A stretch of 64,000 bases of DNA from Oscillospiraceae bacterium (lineage in GTDB: Bacteria > Bacillota > Clostridia > Oscillospirales > Ruminococcaceae), in contig JAJQGT010000009.1 of the NCBI GenBank assembly GCA_021201135.1, positions 174,715 through 238,714 of the forward strand, written 5' to 3'. Each line of letters opens with the position of its first letter. Position 1 is the stretch's first letter. The position numbers and the translations under genes were made by a program. Shown in pieces: positions 8,675 through 18,826 of the stretch. Below the pieces are notes generated by a model. That model searched no databases. It saw only the letters and a program-made list of their open reading frames with translations, and was not told where the DNA came from.

Positions 8675-10285
8675 TTAGTCAATATCAAACGGTATATCTT
8701 CGCGTCTTGCCTTCTCCATAAGCTCGGCTACTTTATCCTCTTTCGGGGCTGACGATGCGTCTTTTTTTATGCAACGGGCTCTTATTGAGTAGGTCTTGCC
8801 GGTTATCTCTTTCACAACGTCTCGAAGCGACTTCGCGTTTTCCGGCTTCTTGAAAAGGCTCAGGAAGAACTCCGATTGGACTTCTATCATCAGTATATTT
8901 TCGTAATATCTGCCTCTCGATTCGCTCAGCGCTCCCGCACAACCGGGATTCACCTCCGTGAGACGCTCCAAAACCTCGTTCCACTGCGGGAATGGGGCAA
9001 GCATGTCCTCGGTAATCTGAGCCTGCGGCTTCGGCGGCTCCTGAGGCTTTTGCTCCTGAACAGCCGGTCTTTCGGACTTAGATGTCGGCGCAGATACGGA
9101 TTTCACGCCGGTTCTCTTCAATTCTTCTATTTCGTCCTCAAGTGCCGAAATGCGCTTGTTAAGCTCGCTTACCGCGCTGTCGGAAACGCTCACTTCACGC
9201 TTCGAGGCGACGTTGCACATGCGGATTACCGCCATCTCGAGGGCTGTTCGCTTCGACGAAGCCGTCGACATCGAGTCTCCGGTGGTCTGGAGTATATCAA
9301 GAAGCGAAAGGGTCTTATCTAAAGTCAGCTTCCCCGAAATCTCCTGAAGCTTTTTAAGCTCGTCGGGCAAGCACCCGAGAAGCTTTTCATTGTCCGGCGA
9401 GGTCTCAAGAAGCATTATGTTTCTCAGCTGGAATATAAGCTCGTCGCAAAGCCTTGACATATCTTTTGAAGCCGCATAAAGCTTGTCTATGTCGGATAAA
9501 ACCTTCGCCGACTGCCCCTCGGCAATGCCGTCAAGAATTTCATATAGCGCATATCTGTCGGCGGTTCCCGAAACTGCGGAAACGGTCTGAACGGTTATAT
9601 CGTCGCTCACCGCCATGCACTGATCGAGGATTGAGAGGGCGTCTCTCATCGCGCCGTCGGAAATTCGCGCGATTGCCGTTGCCGCGTCGTCGTCGAGGGT
9701 TATCTTCTCCTGCTCGGCTATATAGAGGAGCCTTGCCTTGATGTCCTCGGGAAGGATTCTCCGGAAATCGAATCTCTGGCAACGAGAAATTATCGTTAAG
9801 GGCACTTTGTGAATTTCGGTTGTGGCGAGAATGAACTTGACATGCTCCGGCGGCTCCTCCATGATTTTCAGAAGCGCGCCCCACGCCTGATTAGAGAGCA
9901 TGTGCACCTCGTCGATGATGTATACTTTATATCTTGCCAGCTCAGGGGTGTAGACGGTCGATTCGCGAAGCTCACGGATATCGTCAACGCCGGTGTTCGA
10001 GGCGGCATCTATCTCGATGATATCGTTCAGAGTGCCGTTATCTGCGGCTTTGCAAATGTCGCACTCGAGGCAGGGTCGCCCGTCGTGAGGATTGCGGCAG
10101 TTGACGGCTTTCGCGAAGATTCTGGCACATGTAGTCTTGCCGGTGCCGCGGGAGCCGGTGAAAAGATAGGCATGAGCGGTCTTGCCCTCGCTTATCTGAC
10201 GCTTGAGCGTGGTGGTTATATGCGGCTGAGAAACAACGTCGTCAAACGTCATCGGTCGCCATTTGCGATATAAAGCCCGGTACAA
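8675..10285 (-). CDS. dnaX: DNA polymerase III subunit gamma/tau, TTG start
   Basis: YRALYRKWRPMTFDDVVSQPHI...GSRGTGKTTCARIFAKAVNC; RBS GGAGGTGAG before TTG at 10285. Confidence 0.95.
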   Translation of the reverse strand: MYRALYRKWRPMTFDDVVSQPHITTTLKRQISEGKTAHAYLFTGSRGTGKTTCARIFAKAVNCRNPHDGRPCLECDICKAADNGTLNDIIEIDAASNTGVDDIRELRESTVYTPELARYKVYIIDEVHMLSNQAWGALLKIMEEPPEHVKFILATTEIHKVPLTIISRCQRFDFRRILPEDIKARLLYIAEQEKITLDDDAATAIARISDGAMRDALSILDQCMAVSDDITVQTVSAVSGTADRYALYEILDGIAEGQSAKVLSDIDKLYAASKDMSRLCDELIFQLRNIMLLETSPDNEKLLGCLPDELKKLQEISGKLTLDKTLSLLDILQTTGDSMSTASSKRTALEMAVIRMCNVASKREVSVSDSAVSELNKRISALEDEIEELKRTGVKSVSAPTSKSERPAVQEQKPQEPPKPQAQITEDMLAPFPQWNEVLERLTEVNPGCAGALSESRGRYYENILMIEVQSEFFLSLFKKPENAKSLRDVVKEITGKTYSIRARCIKKDASSAPKEDKVAELMEKARREDIPFDID

Positions 10286-10306
10286 GACCTCACCTCCAAA
10301 AAAAGT

Positions 10307-10439
10307 CCAATCCGACATATAGGCGTGCAGGCGAGACTGTGTCACACGAAGCATTCTGCTTAATGCTGCTCGGTTCCCCGCCTGACATGGTTCACAGCGC
10401 CCCGTTGCACAGGACCCGCACACCTACATCTCGGATTGG
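10307..10439 (-). ncRNA. ffs: Signal recognition particle RNA (small bacterial SRP RNA)
   Basis: Reverse strand ...GGGTCCTGTGCAACGGGGCGCTGTGAACCATGTCAGGCGGGGAACCGAGCAGCA... with closing stem CCAATCCGA/TCGGATTGG; ffs-dnaX synteny. Confidence 0.9.
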
Positions 10440-10632
10440 CTAACATATCTGATAGTATACCACACTTCCGCGTCTTTTTCAAGCCCAAAATGCGGTTTTG
10501 TTCACATTCCCCGAAAAAAATTTCATCAAATTGCGGATTGACTATTGCCGAATCGAAAACAATATGATATAATTATAGCTGAAATCTTGCGAAAGTTTTG
10601 TGACAATCGACAAGTGAAGTCAAACGGGGTGC

Positions 10633-11478
10633 ATGGTAAAAATGAGCAGTGTAAAACTATTCTCTTTCGGCGGCGAGCTTAAGACGGAGCTCAGCGACCA
10701 GATTGAAGCGGCAAAGAGAAATAAACTTAACGGGCTTGAGCTCGGCGGAACGGAATTCGGTCCCATTTCGGACATTTCCTTTGTTGCGGCGTGCCTTATC
10801 CGAAAGAAGCTGAACGACTCGGGGCTCGAGGTGCTTTCCCTCGCCACGACCATCGGCAGAATCGGCATCAAGGACGACTTTGAGGCGCAGATTGAAAAGC
10901 TCAAGAACACTCTTGAGGTCTGCCGGGTTCTGGGCGCCGAGAAGGTTCGCATAAGCTCCTTCTTTATCCCGGGCTTCGAGAAGCCGGAGGACTACAAGCA
11001 GCTCGTCATCGACCGCTTGGGGCGGATGAACGAGCTTGCGGGGGCGCACGGCGTGACCCTTTGTCTTGAGAACAAGTCCGGCTGTTACGGCGGCACGGCT
11101 GAAAGGTGCCACGAAATTCTTTCGACTCTGCCCGAAATGATCGGGGTGTTCAACCCGGCGGAATTCGTTAAAGCCGGCGAGGACGTGATGGCGGACTGGG
11201 ACAAGCTCCGCTCAAGAATCGCCTATATTCACGTTTCGGACATATCCGAGGACGGCAAGCCGGTTCCTGCGGGAAGCGGAATTGCCCACATAAGAGACCT
11301 GACCCGCAGATTCATCGAGCGCGGCGGCAGAAACTTCTCAATCGACCCGGGGCTCATTGTGAAGCGTTCAAACAAGCAAGCCGAGCATGAAGGGCACAGC
11401 TACACCTACAAAAATTCCGACGCGGCATTCGACGCCGCATGCAGTGGTTTTAAAGCAATAATCGGCATCAGAGACTGA
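10633..11478 (+). CDS. Sugar phosphate isomerase/epimerase (TIM barrel, AP endonuclease 2-like)
   Basis: Overall sequence pattern (CLENKSGCYGGTAE..., IHVSDI). Confidence 0.75.
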   Translation: MVKMSSVKLFSFGGELKTELSDQIEAAKRNKLNGLELGGTEFGPISDISFVAACLIRKKLNDSGLEVLSLATTIGRIGIKDDFEAQIEKLKNTLEVCRVLGAEKVRISSFFIPGFEKPEDYKQLVIDRLGRMNELAGAHGVTLCLENKSGCYGGTAERCHEILSTLPEMIGVFNPAEFVKAGEDVMADWDKLRSRIAYIHVSDISEDGKPVPAGSGIAHIRDLTRRFIERGGRNFSIDPGLIVKRSNKQAEHEGHSYTYKNSDAAFDAACSGFKAIIGIRD

Positions 11479-11495
11479 TGCCGATTATTCTTTGC
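11463..11495 (+). terminator. Hairpin terminator
   Basis: cggcatcagagactgatgccgattattctt. Confidence 0.5.
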
Positions 11496-11521
11496 CCCGT
11501 AAGGGGATCCGCAAATACGCC

Positions 11522-12079
11522 TTAGTACTCAAAATCATCCCAAGCCGGGAAGTACTCGCCGTAGCCCTCATAGCCTTCGGGGAGATAGGGCTCTATCTCG
11601 GAGAGACGGTCGACATGGGTGACGACGTAGACTCTCGTTGCACCCGAAATCTGGGCAGGATAGCTCTCCATAACTTCGCCATTGAAGGTGATGACAACTA
11701 TGTCACCGGCAGTGATTTCATCAAAGCTTGTCACTCTGCCTGTGACTTCAGCATCATCGCTGAACCCAACGGTATAAAGTCCTTCGTTGTTTGAGTCTAC
11801 GGTGTTCAACCCGCAAACTGCAAGACTGTTATCGCCAACACTGATTACGAGAGCATAGAAGTTCACGCCCTCTTCGGGAGTATAGTTGGTGATGTCCGAA
11901 AGCACGATATACGAACTATCTTCGTCTTCGACATCGTCGATTTCTTCGCCGTCTCTCGCTTGGACGAGTCCTCCGCCGACGACCTCGTCATCAGTGTCGT
12001 CCGGGTCTTCGACGAACTGACAGCCGGCAAAGCAGAAAAGCATTGTGAGGGCTAACAGGATTGATAGTAATTGTTTCAT
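11522..12079 (-). CDS. Hypothetical lipoprotein
   Basis: MKQLLSILLALTMLFCFAGCQ lipobox. Confidence 0.7.
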   Translation of the reverse strand: MKQLLSILLALTMLFCFAGCQFVEDPDDTDDEVVGGGLVQARDGEEIDDVEDEDSSYIVLSDITNYTPEEGVNFYALVISVGDNSLAVCGLNTVDSNNEGLYTVGFSDDAEVTGRVTSFDEITAGDIVVITFNGEVMESYPAQISGATRVYVVTHVDRLSEIEPYLPEGYEGYGEYFPAWDDFEY

Positions 12080-12099
12080 AGTGATTGTCCTTTCTTTAG

Positions 12100-12206
12100 A
12101 AACCCCTCCACCATGCTTCGCATGGTCCCCCTCCCCTTTCAGGTGAGGCTGTTTTAGGCTCCCCTGAAAGGGGAGCTGGATGCGCGAAGCGCAGACTGAG
12201 GGGTTT
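12100..12206. repeat. Palindromic MITE-like intergenic repeat, copy 1
   Basis: AAACCCCTCCACCATGCTTCGCATGGTCCCCCTCCCCTTTCAGG...GGCTCCCCTGAAAGGGGAGCTGG...GACTGAGGGGTTT; shared with 17707, 23585 (half) and 45683. Confidence 0.85.
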
Positions 12207-12238
12207 CCGTACATTTCTACCCTTAATACAAATCAGAA

Positions 12239-12270
12239 GCCCCGATTATTGCATCGGGGCGAAAAATTTT
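12239..12270 (-). terminator. Rho-independent terminator
   Basis: gccccgattattgcatcggggcgaaaaattttttt. Confidence 0.6.
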
Positions 12271-12271
12271 T

Positions 12272-12652
12272 TTAGATTTTTTCGGTTTCGGCATTTGCCC
12301 GCTCAAAAACCTCTTCCTCGGAAGAAATCGGCTCGGCTTGGATGATTTCGATATCTGTGTCCTCGGGCTCTTCGGGTTCTTCTTTCTTCTGCCGTCTGTC
12401 GGCGATGAAGCCGGCGGCTTTGGCGAGGGCTATGACTGTCGGGATGAAATATGCCAGGGTCCTTGCGGCTCTGATTGCAAAGCGAGTCATTCGGATTTTG
12501 CGCTCACGCTTCCTGCGGGCGAGTTCACGGCGGTGCCTCTTATCGGCAAACCAGCCTCTGACAGCCGCAATCACGGTGGCAATCAGCCCGAGGTTTGCCC
12601 CGACGGCGACTCCCCTGTCTCTGTTCTTTGATTTCTTGGTAACTGTAAGCAT
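12272..12652 (-). CDS. Hypothetical basic membrane-associated protein
   Basis: ORF with start at MLTVTKKSKN. Confidence 0.5.
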   Translation of the reverse strand: MLTVTKKSKNRDRGVAVGANLGLIATVIAAVRGWFADKRHRRELARRKRERKIRMTRFAIRAARTLAYFIPTVIALAKAAGFIADRRQKKEEPEEPEDTDIEIIQAEPISSEEEVFERANAETEKI

Positions 12653-12722
12653 GACTGTTCCTCCCGAATCTGTTACTGATATTATAATAGAGCATCGGGA
12701 GGAAAATGTCAAGCCACAAAGA

Positions 12723-14237
12723 TTACAGAACTATAGAATTGATCGTCTCTATCAAATCTACTACAGACGAACGAGCGACCAATGATGTCGGCTCACCATT
12801 GATTACTGCAAGACAGTAGGTGCCGTTGTAGCGGTAGAGCTCAACCGTGACTTCAGGGTAGTTTTCGTTGTCGAGATAGGCGGTGAATGAAAGTTCAAGC
12901 TTGCCGTCGGCTTCCTCGTCGGTATAGCTCTCGGCGGTTACTGCGTCGATTGCGGATTCGATGTCGTCGATGTCGACTTCAACTCTGTAATTCGAGATGT
13001 CGTCGTCTTCACCGAGGGTATCTGTGTCGATGACCTCGCCGTCATAGTAGTAATAATATACTCTGTCGGATTCTTCGTCGTCGGGGTCGCTTAGCTCGGA
13101 ATAGATGGTATAGGTGACGTCCTCGATGGTGAAGTCGAGCTGATAGATTCTCGAGTAGTCGGCGGTCAGAACCTCGGCGTGGCGGAAATCGTCATACGAG
13201 CAAGCGATGAGATAATTGTATCTGTTCGAGGCGAGCTCATAGATAATCTGCGAATTGTTCACACGAACATAGAGGCTGAGGCTCGAGATATCGACCTCGG
13301 CGTCTTCGTCTTCCGAATCTTCAAGCTCTTCATGAGCCTCGGCGAGCTCGTCCTGATTTACGCCGATGGTGAGGGTAACCGTTTCCGTTGTGGTCGTCTC
13401 CTCGCCGTCGTCATCCGTTTCGGTGACGGGATAGTCGACGGTGATAGTCAATACGGGATTGTTCATGCCGTAGAGCTCGAGCTCGTCGTCCGTGGCGTTA
13501 TATGTCACATAATCACTCAAGCCCGTGTTCCTGATATAGCCCAAGTATGTCTCAATATTGTCTGTGTCGAGCGGCAGGTCGCTGTCCGAGACGAAATAGG
13601 TGTCGTCCGAGCAGTAGGTGTTCGAGCTGTCCGCTTCGAAGTAGATTGAGTAGTTCTCGGCACCGGTGAAGGTTATATCGGTTGCCTCTGTGAATGAGCC
13701 GATTGTGTCGTCCTCAATCATGTCGCTAAGCTCGACGTCATAGGTGTCGTAGGGGTCGACAACCGCCAGATAGACGTTTCCGTCGCCGATTGAGACGTAG
13801 CGCTCGCTGTCAAGAGTCGAGAAGTTGCCGAAGGTGATTTCATATGCGGTTTCGTCGTCAAGAGTGATGTTTATAGTCATGACAGGGTCGTCGAGACCGT
13901 ACTGTGAATAATCGTCGACCTCTTCGATGATGAAGTCGGCTTCGTATTCTTCGAAGATGCTGAGGAGGTTCTCGATTTCGGTTGTGCTCGTCGGGAAGCC
14001 GTCGTCATCGTCATAAACCCAAGCTCCGGTTTCGGAATCGAGTGTGAAGCCGAGTGTTGTGTCGTCCACTTCCCACGAAACTGCGGCTACGCTGTCGGTT
14101 GAGATTGCAAGAACTATCTCGTTCGAGTTCTGAATCTGCTCCTGCTTCTCGTTATAGAGGGACACTAGGAAGGTCGCCACGCAGAGAACCACGAGGACCA
14201 CGAGGAGAATTACTATTCTTCTTACTCTTTTCGTCAT
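12723..14237 (-). CDS. DUF4340 domain-containing protein
   Basis: N-terminal TM, acidic beta-rich repeats, operon with GldG/GldF-like ABC transporter. Confidence 0.8.
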   Translation of the reverse strand: MTKRVRRIVILLVVLVVLCVATFLVSLYNEKQEQIQNSNEIVLAISTDSVAAVSWEVDDTTLGFTLDSETGAWVYDDDDGFPTSTTEIENLLSIFEEYEADFIIEEVDDYSQYGLDDPVMTINITLDDETAYEITFGNFSTLDSERYVSIGDGNVYLAVVDPYDTYDVELSDMIEDDTIGSFTEATDITFTGAENYSIYFEADSSNTYCSDDTYFVSDSDLPLDTDNIETYLGYIRNTGLSDYVTYNATDDELELYGMNNPVLTITVDYPVTETDDDGEETTTTETVTLTIGVNQDELAEAHEELEDSEDEDAEVDISSLSLYVRVNNSQIIYELASNRYNYLIACSYDDFRHAEVLTADYSRIYQLDFTIEDVTYTIYSELSDPDDEESDRVYYYYYDGEVIDTDTLGEDDDISNYRVEVDIDDIESAIDAVTAESYTDEEADGKLELSFTAYLDNENYPEVTVELYRYNGTYCLAVINGEPTSLVARSSVVDLIETINSIVL

Positions 14238-15679
14238 TTCTGCGCCCTCCTTCTTCTGACAAGTACGACAATACCGATGCCGATGTAGATTATCGGGATG
14301 ATGCCTATCATGAGGATTTTAAGCCATGAGGCGGTCGATTCGGTGATGGTGAGGTAGCTGTAGTCTAAGCTTCGACTGCTGATTGCAAGGGCTTCCCTCT
14401 CGCCTATCATGTCGGAAATGGCGTTGATTGCGAGGTCGACGTTTGCGCCGGAGGAATAGGAGTTATAGTACTCGTCAAGGAACGCCGCCGCTGAAATCCA
14501 GACCATGCGTCCGCCCTCGTTGCTCTCGATTGAAACCGCAACGGAGAACGGTCCGTCGATGTCGCCCTCTTCCTCTTCATAGGTGTCTAAGGCATAGCCG
14601 GCAATCTTACTAAACGACGTGTCGGAGGTCGTCAGGAGCGAGGTTACGGTGCCGTTTTCGTTCGAATCGGAAATTGTGAGTCCCGAGGAAATGCAGAGCA
14701 CCGCATAGTAATTCTCGTCGATAAGGGCATCGGTGATGTCGGTGCTCTCGATGTTCGGGAGGAGGAGATACGGATAATATGCATAGTTATTTCTGTCCGC
14801 TTCGACCACTACGCCCTCTTCAACGGTCACGCCATAGTACTCAAGAAGGCTGTTGAGATTCGTGAATGTAACATCGGAAAGCGGTCCCGCGATTACCATC
14901 AGCTTGCCGCCGTTATAGACCCATTCAGAAAGCATCGTGGCTTCGTCCTCGGAAATATCGCTCTGCGGCTCGTAAATCAGGACGCAGTCGGCATCCTCGG
15001 GGATTTCGTCGACCGTCAGAAGCGAGAGAGATTCGGTCTCGATATTCGACTTTTCGACCTGCTCGGCGAATGTCTCCGGCAAATCAAGCTCGCCGTGCCC
15101 CTCGATTATATACATTTTGGGTAAATCCTCGGTTACGACATAATCGATGGCGGAGGTTATCGAGCCCTCACCGTCGAACGAGCTCGTCACTGAAAGACTG
15201 CCGCTGTAGACGCTGTATTCCTGCTGATAGATGTCTGACCAAGGGATATAGCGGTATCTGTCGCCGCACTCGACAACAAGGCTGTTGTTCGAAACGGTTT
15301 CGTCGGTGTATTGCTCCGCAAATGTCGGGTAGACATCCGGGTTCCTCTTGACGACGGTTATGTGGTCGGAAAGGCTCTCATACTTTGCCAGCAGGTTCTC
15401 AAGAATTGTATTCTCCTCGCCCGACTGGACTATCCAGTATATTGTTACATCGTCCTCAAGGTTATTGAGCACCACTTTTGTGTTGCTCGTGACCGAATAA
15501 AGCTGAGATGAACTGATATCAAGCTGTGTCCATGTGGACGGGAGCGTCGATGCAAGCACGTTCACTACAATCAGAACCGCCAGAACAACCGCCGTTATGA
15601 TCAGCGAGTAGCTTCCGCCCTGAAAAGCAAGACGGTTAAGCGTATTTCTCGAGTTCTTATTTTCACTGTTCTTTCCCAT
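14234..15679 (-). CDS. GldG-like ABC transporter auxiliary protein
   Basis: N-terminal TM, ABC_transp_aux-type pattern (YIIEGHGELDLPETFAEQVEKSN...), C-terminal TM. Confidence 0.8.
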   Translation of the reverse strand: MGKNSENKNSRNTLNRLAFQGGSYSLIITAVVLAVLIVVNVLASTLPSTWTQLDISSSQLYSVTSNTKVVLNNLEDDVTIYWIVQSGEENTILENLLAKYESLSDHITVVKRNPDVYPTFAEQYTDETVSNNSLVVECGDRYRYIPWSDIYQQEYSVYSGSLSVTSSFDGEGSITSAIDYVVTEDLPKMYIIEGHGELDLPETFAEQVEKSNIETESLSLLTVDEIPEDADCVLIYEPQSDISEDEATMLSEWVYNGGKLMVIAGPLSDVTFTNLNSLLEYYGVTVEEGVVVEADRNNYAYYPYLLLPNIESTDITDALIDENYYAVLCISSGLTISDSNENGTVTSLLTTSDTSFSKIAGYALDTYEEEEGDIDGPFSVAVSIESNEGGRMVWISAAAFLDEYYNSYSSGANVDLAINAISDMIGEREALAISSRSLDYSYLTITESTASWLKILMIGIIPIIYIGIGIVVLVRRRRAQK

Positions 15680-16557
15680 CAGTTATACCTCCTCTTTTCA
15701 AGCGACTGCACCGTCAGGAACAGGAAGAAGACAATCACCGTGAGATAGTAGATAATGGCGGTAACGTCGAAGATGCCGTCGATGAAGACATAGAATCTCT
15801 CAAACAGCGAAAGCTGAGCCATGATATTCGGCACCAAGCCCTCGAACATCGAGCTGTTGATGATGAAGAGCATCATGATTATCGCCACCAAGGCGAGCCC
15901 GACGGTATAGGCGACGTTGTCGTTCTTCGTTAAGTACCGAATCAGGAAGGCGAAGAGCACCGCTACGACGGCGAGTGTGATTGCGCTTCCGAAGGCGGTT
16001 GCGGAGACATACTCGGAAATGGTCACGCTGAAATAGTTGAATAGGATTATCGCCAGGCTTATTCCTGCGGCTATGCCCTGATTTTCCGTCAAGGATGAGA
16101 TGAACGTGCCGATTGCAATAAGAGCGGCACCCATCATGAAGAAGGCAAAAATCGAGCCGTAGGATGTCGGGAGGTAAACATCGCCATACTGCGCGAAGAT
16201 AAGCGGATAGATGCTCACAACGCAAAGCGGAATCAGGAACACTGTCAGAAGCGACAGATACTTGCCTATTACAACCTGGGTGGTCGTTATTGGAAGCGCA
16301 TAGAGGAGCTGGTCGGTTTTCTGCCGTTTCTCCTCCGCAACTACCCTCATGGTCAGGATAGGCACGATTATTATGAGCACCAGGCAGCCGTAGTAGAGAA
16401 CATATTCAAAGTTCGCTATCGTCTGGTTGATGTTATAGATCATTGCGCCGACGCCGGTTATAATCAGAAGGAATGCGCCGAAGAAATAGGCAGTCAGCGA
16501 ATGGAAATAGCCTTTCAGCTCATGCTTCAATACTGCTATCATCTGCTTCAACCTCAC
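15679..16557 (-). CDS. ABC transporter permease (GldF/ABC-2 type)
   Basis: Six TM-like segments; VLKHELKGYFHSLTAYFFGA. Confidence 0.85.
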   Translation of the reverse strand: MRLKQMIAVLKHELKGYFHSLTAYFFGAFLLIITGVGAMIYNINQTIANFEYVLYYGCLVLIIIVPILTMRVVAEEKRQKTDQLLYALPITTTQVVIGKYLSLLTVFLIPLCVVSIYPLIFAQYGDVYLPTSYGSIFAFFMMGAALIAIGTFISSLTENQGIAAGISLAIILFNYFSVTISEYVSATAFGSAITLAVVAVLFAFLIRYLTKNDNVAYTVGLALVAIIMMLFIINSSMFEGLVPNIMAQLSLFERFYVFIDGIFDVTAIIYYLTVIVFFLFLTVQSLEKRRYN

Positions 16558-17524
16558 TTTCTTCGGGAATTTCTTCTTCAGAAGTGTCTTCTGTCAGCTC
16601 GATAAATACATCCTCAAGATTTACCTGCTTCAACGCCATCTCAAGAAGAACGACGTCATTATCCACGAACGCCTTGAAGAGCTGTCTCGACATGTCGTAG
16701 ATTTCCTTCATGTCAGTCTTTATATGGACGGTTGTATAGGCTTCGCTTTCCTGCTTCTCGGGATATGTCAATTCGGTGATGCCGGAAAGCCCCGCAAGAA
16801 TCTCTTCGACTTTTTGCTTCTCCGCCTCTGCCGTGAGTGTAATCTCATTCGGAGTGAGAAGCGTGTGCATCAGCTTCTCGGGCTCGCCGAGAGCGACGAG
16901 CTTGCCGTGCGCTATTATCAGGATTTCGTCGCAGATGGTCTGAACCTCAGAAAGGATATGCGAGCTGAAAATAACGGTGTGGTGCTGACCGAGCTCTTTT
17001 ATGAGGTCTCTAATCTCGATAATCTGAATCGGGTCGAGACCTACCGTCGGCTCGTCAAGGATTATAACCTTCGGGTCGCCAAGGAGCGCCTGTGCGATTC
17101 CGACACGCTGTTTATAGCCCTTCGAAAGTGCCGAGATACGGCGATTCCGCATTTCGGTAATCTTCGTCTGCTCCATTACCTCCTCGACCTGACGCTTGAG
17201 CTCCGCACCCTTGATGCCCTTCGCCTCGCCGACGAATCTTAAATACTCCTCCGGCGTTTCATTGAGGTACAAAGGCGGCTGCTCGGGAAGATAGCCGATA
17301 AGCTTCTTCGCTTCGTTGGGCTCGTCGAAAATGTCGTGCCCGTCAATCAGAACCGTTCCGGCGGTTGCCGAAAGACATCCGGTCATGATGTTCATCGTCG
17401 TGGTCTTGCCGGCACCGTTGGGACCCAAAAAGCCGTAGACATGCCCCTCGTCTATTTCAAACGAAAGGTCATCCACGGCTGTAAAGTTCCCGTAACATTT
17501 TGTCAAATGTTCAACCGTTATCAT
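16520..17524 (-). CDS. ABC transporter ATP-binding protein
   Basis: GPNGAGKTTTMNIMTG Walker A, signature ALSKGYKQRVGIAQAL, Walker B VIILDEPTVGLDP. Confidence 0.95.
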   Translation of the reverse strand: MITVEHLTKCYGNFTAVDDLSFEIDEGHVYGFLGPNGAGKTTTMNIMTGCLSATAGTVLIDGHDIFDEPNEAKKLIGYLPEQPPLYLNETPEEYLRFVGEAKGIKGAELKRQVEEVMEQTKITEMRNRRISALSKGYKQRVGIAQALLGDPKVIILDEPTVGLDPIQIIEIRDLIKELGQHHTVIFSSHILSEVQTICDEILIIAHGKLVALGEPEKLMHTLLTPNEITLTAEAEKQKVEEILAGLSGITELTYPEKQESEAYTTVHIKTDMKEIYDMSRQLFKAFVDNDVVLLEMALKQVNLEDVFIELTEDTSEEEIPEESEVEADDSSIEA

Positions 17525-17706
17525 ACATTAACCTCCAGTATACTTTAAAAATGAGCACACAATGCACCCATCTACTCTCGTATGATAAACAGTTTACATT
17601 AATCTGTTGGCGAAAATTTGACATTCAAGCGAAAACTGTTGTCACTCATAAGAAATTAATATGAATGCTTTTTGCTCTTATGTTCATATCTTCACAGGGA
17701 TTTCAT

Positions 17707-17843
17707 AAACCCCTCCACCATGCTTCGCATGGTCCCCCTCCCCTTTCAGGGGAGGCTATTTGAGCCTTCTCAAAGTTTGTATAAAGCCAAAAAAAGGCTC
17801 CCCTGAAAGGGGAGCTGGCGCCCGAAGGGCGACTGAGGGGTTT
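17707..17843. repeat. Palindromic MITE-like intergenic repeat, copy 2
   Basis: AAACCCCTCCACCATGCTTCGCATGG...GGCGCCCGAAGGGCGACTGAGGGGTTT. Confidence 0.85.
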
Positions 17844-18697
17844 CAGCTTACGAAAGAATACCCTTCCTCAAGCATCGCATCTATAAAGTCACCCAGTATT
17901 TCCGCATTGGTTTCGGAAACCGAATGCAGAAGATAGATTGCTCCCGGGTGGGCTCGGTCGATTAGCTTCTTGAGCGATTCCTCCGGGTCGGGTTGGTTAT
18001 CCACGTCCCAGTCGGCATAGGCAAAGCTCCAGAGAACTGTCTCATAGCCGAGGTCGCCCGTCACGGCGAGGCTGAGTTCACTGTATTCGCCCTTCGGCGG
18101 TCGGAAAAGAGTCATCTGCAGTCCGAAGTTCTCAATCATGTAGTCATGAAGATACATGATTTCTTCGGTCATCTCATCTGCACTGAGCTCCGGCATCGAG
18201 TAGTGATGCCACGAATGGCTTCCCACGGTGTGACCCTCGTCAATCATCCTTTGAACCAATTCCGGATTTCTCACTGCATAGTCATATACGACGAAGAACG
18301 TTGCCTTTACACCCTTTTCTGCGAGTGTATCCAGAATTGTCGCTGTGTAGCCGTTCTCATAGCCTTGGTCGAATGTCAGCATGATTGTCTTCTCTTCCGT
18401 ATCCTGAATCGCCTCGGCGTTGTACTCCCCGTACTCCTCGTTGAAGTCGAGAGCTCCCATCGGGCGGTTCAGGTCGTCGAAATTGACTCCCTGCCCGTAG
18501 CCGTTAGATTCGGTTGAAAGTGTCGAATAATCCTGAACGTTTGCTATCGGCTCTATAACATCCTCAACATCGCTCGAAACGGTCGACTCTTCCTCTTGCG
18601 TTTCCTCGGGAACTGTATTGACCTCAGCACAGCCCATAAGCAATCCGACCGACAGAGCCGAAGCCGTCAGCAATGCCAGTAATTTTGCTTTTCTCAT
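17843..18697 (-). CDS. Polysaccharide deacetylase family lipoprotein
   Basis: MLTFDQGYENGYT..., TVGSHSWHHYSM..., FRPPKGEYSE; lipobox LLMGCAE. Confidence 0.92.
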   Translation of the reverse strand: MRKAKLLALLTASALSVGLLMGCAEVNTVPEETQEEESTVSSDVEDVIEPIANVQDYSTLSTESNGYGQGVNFDDLNRPMGALDFNEEYGEYNAEAIQDTEEKTIMLTFDQGYENGYTATILDTLAEKGVKATFFVVYDYAVRNPELVQRMIDEGHTVGSHSWHHYSMPELSADEMTEEIMYLHDYMIENFGLQMTLFRPPKGEYSELSLAVTGDLGYETVLWSFAYADWDVDNQPDPEESLKKLIDRAHPGAIYLLHSVSETNAEILGDFIDAMLEEGYSFVS

Positions 18698-18826
18698 TTC
18701 GTTCCCTCCTTCTTTTGATTGCGATAGCATGCAATCGCATAAATAATATCCCACTTCCGGCTCAAAATATGCAAAAAAGACCGCACCTCAAAATGGGCAC
18801 GGTCTCTAAGATATGGGGGTAACAAC

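Noticed and set aside
8675-10285. Programmed -1 frameshift in dnaX
   Set aside because: No A-rich slippery heptamer with downstream hairpin was noticed in the tau-coding region
10286-10423. N-terminal extension of the dnaX ORF (MCGSCATGRCEPC...)
   Set aside because: This stretch is the SRP RNA gene; dnaX more plausibly starts at TTG 10285 behind GGAGGTGAG
12100-12206. CRISPR-like repeat
   Set aside because: Copies are dispersed by kilobases and palindromic at full length; no spacer array or cas genes
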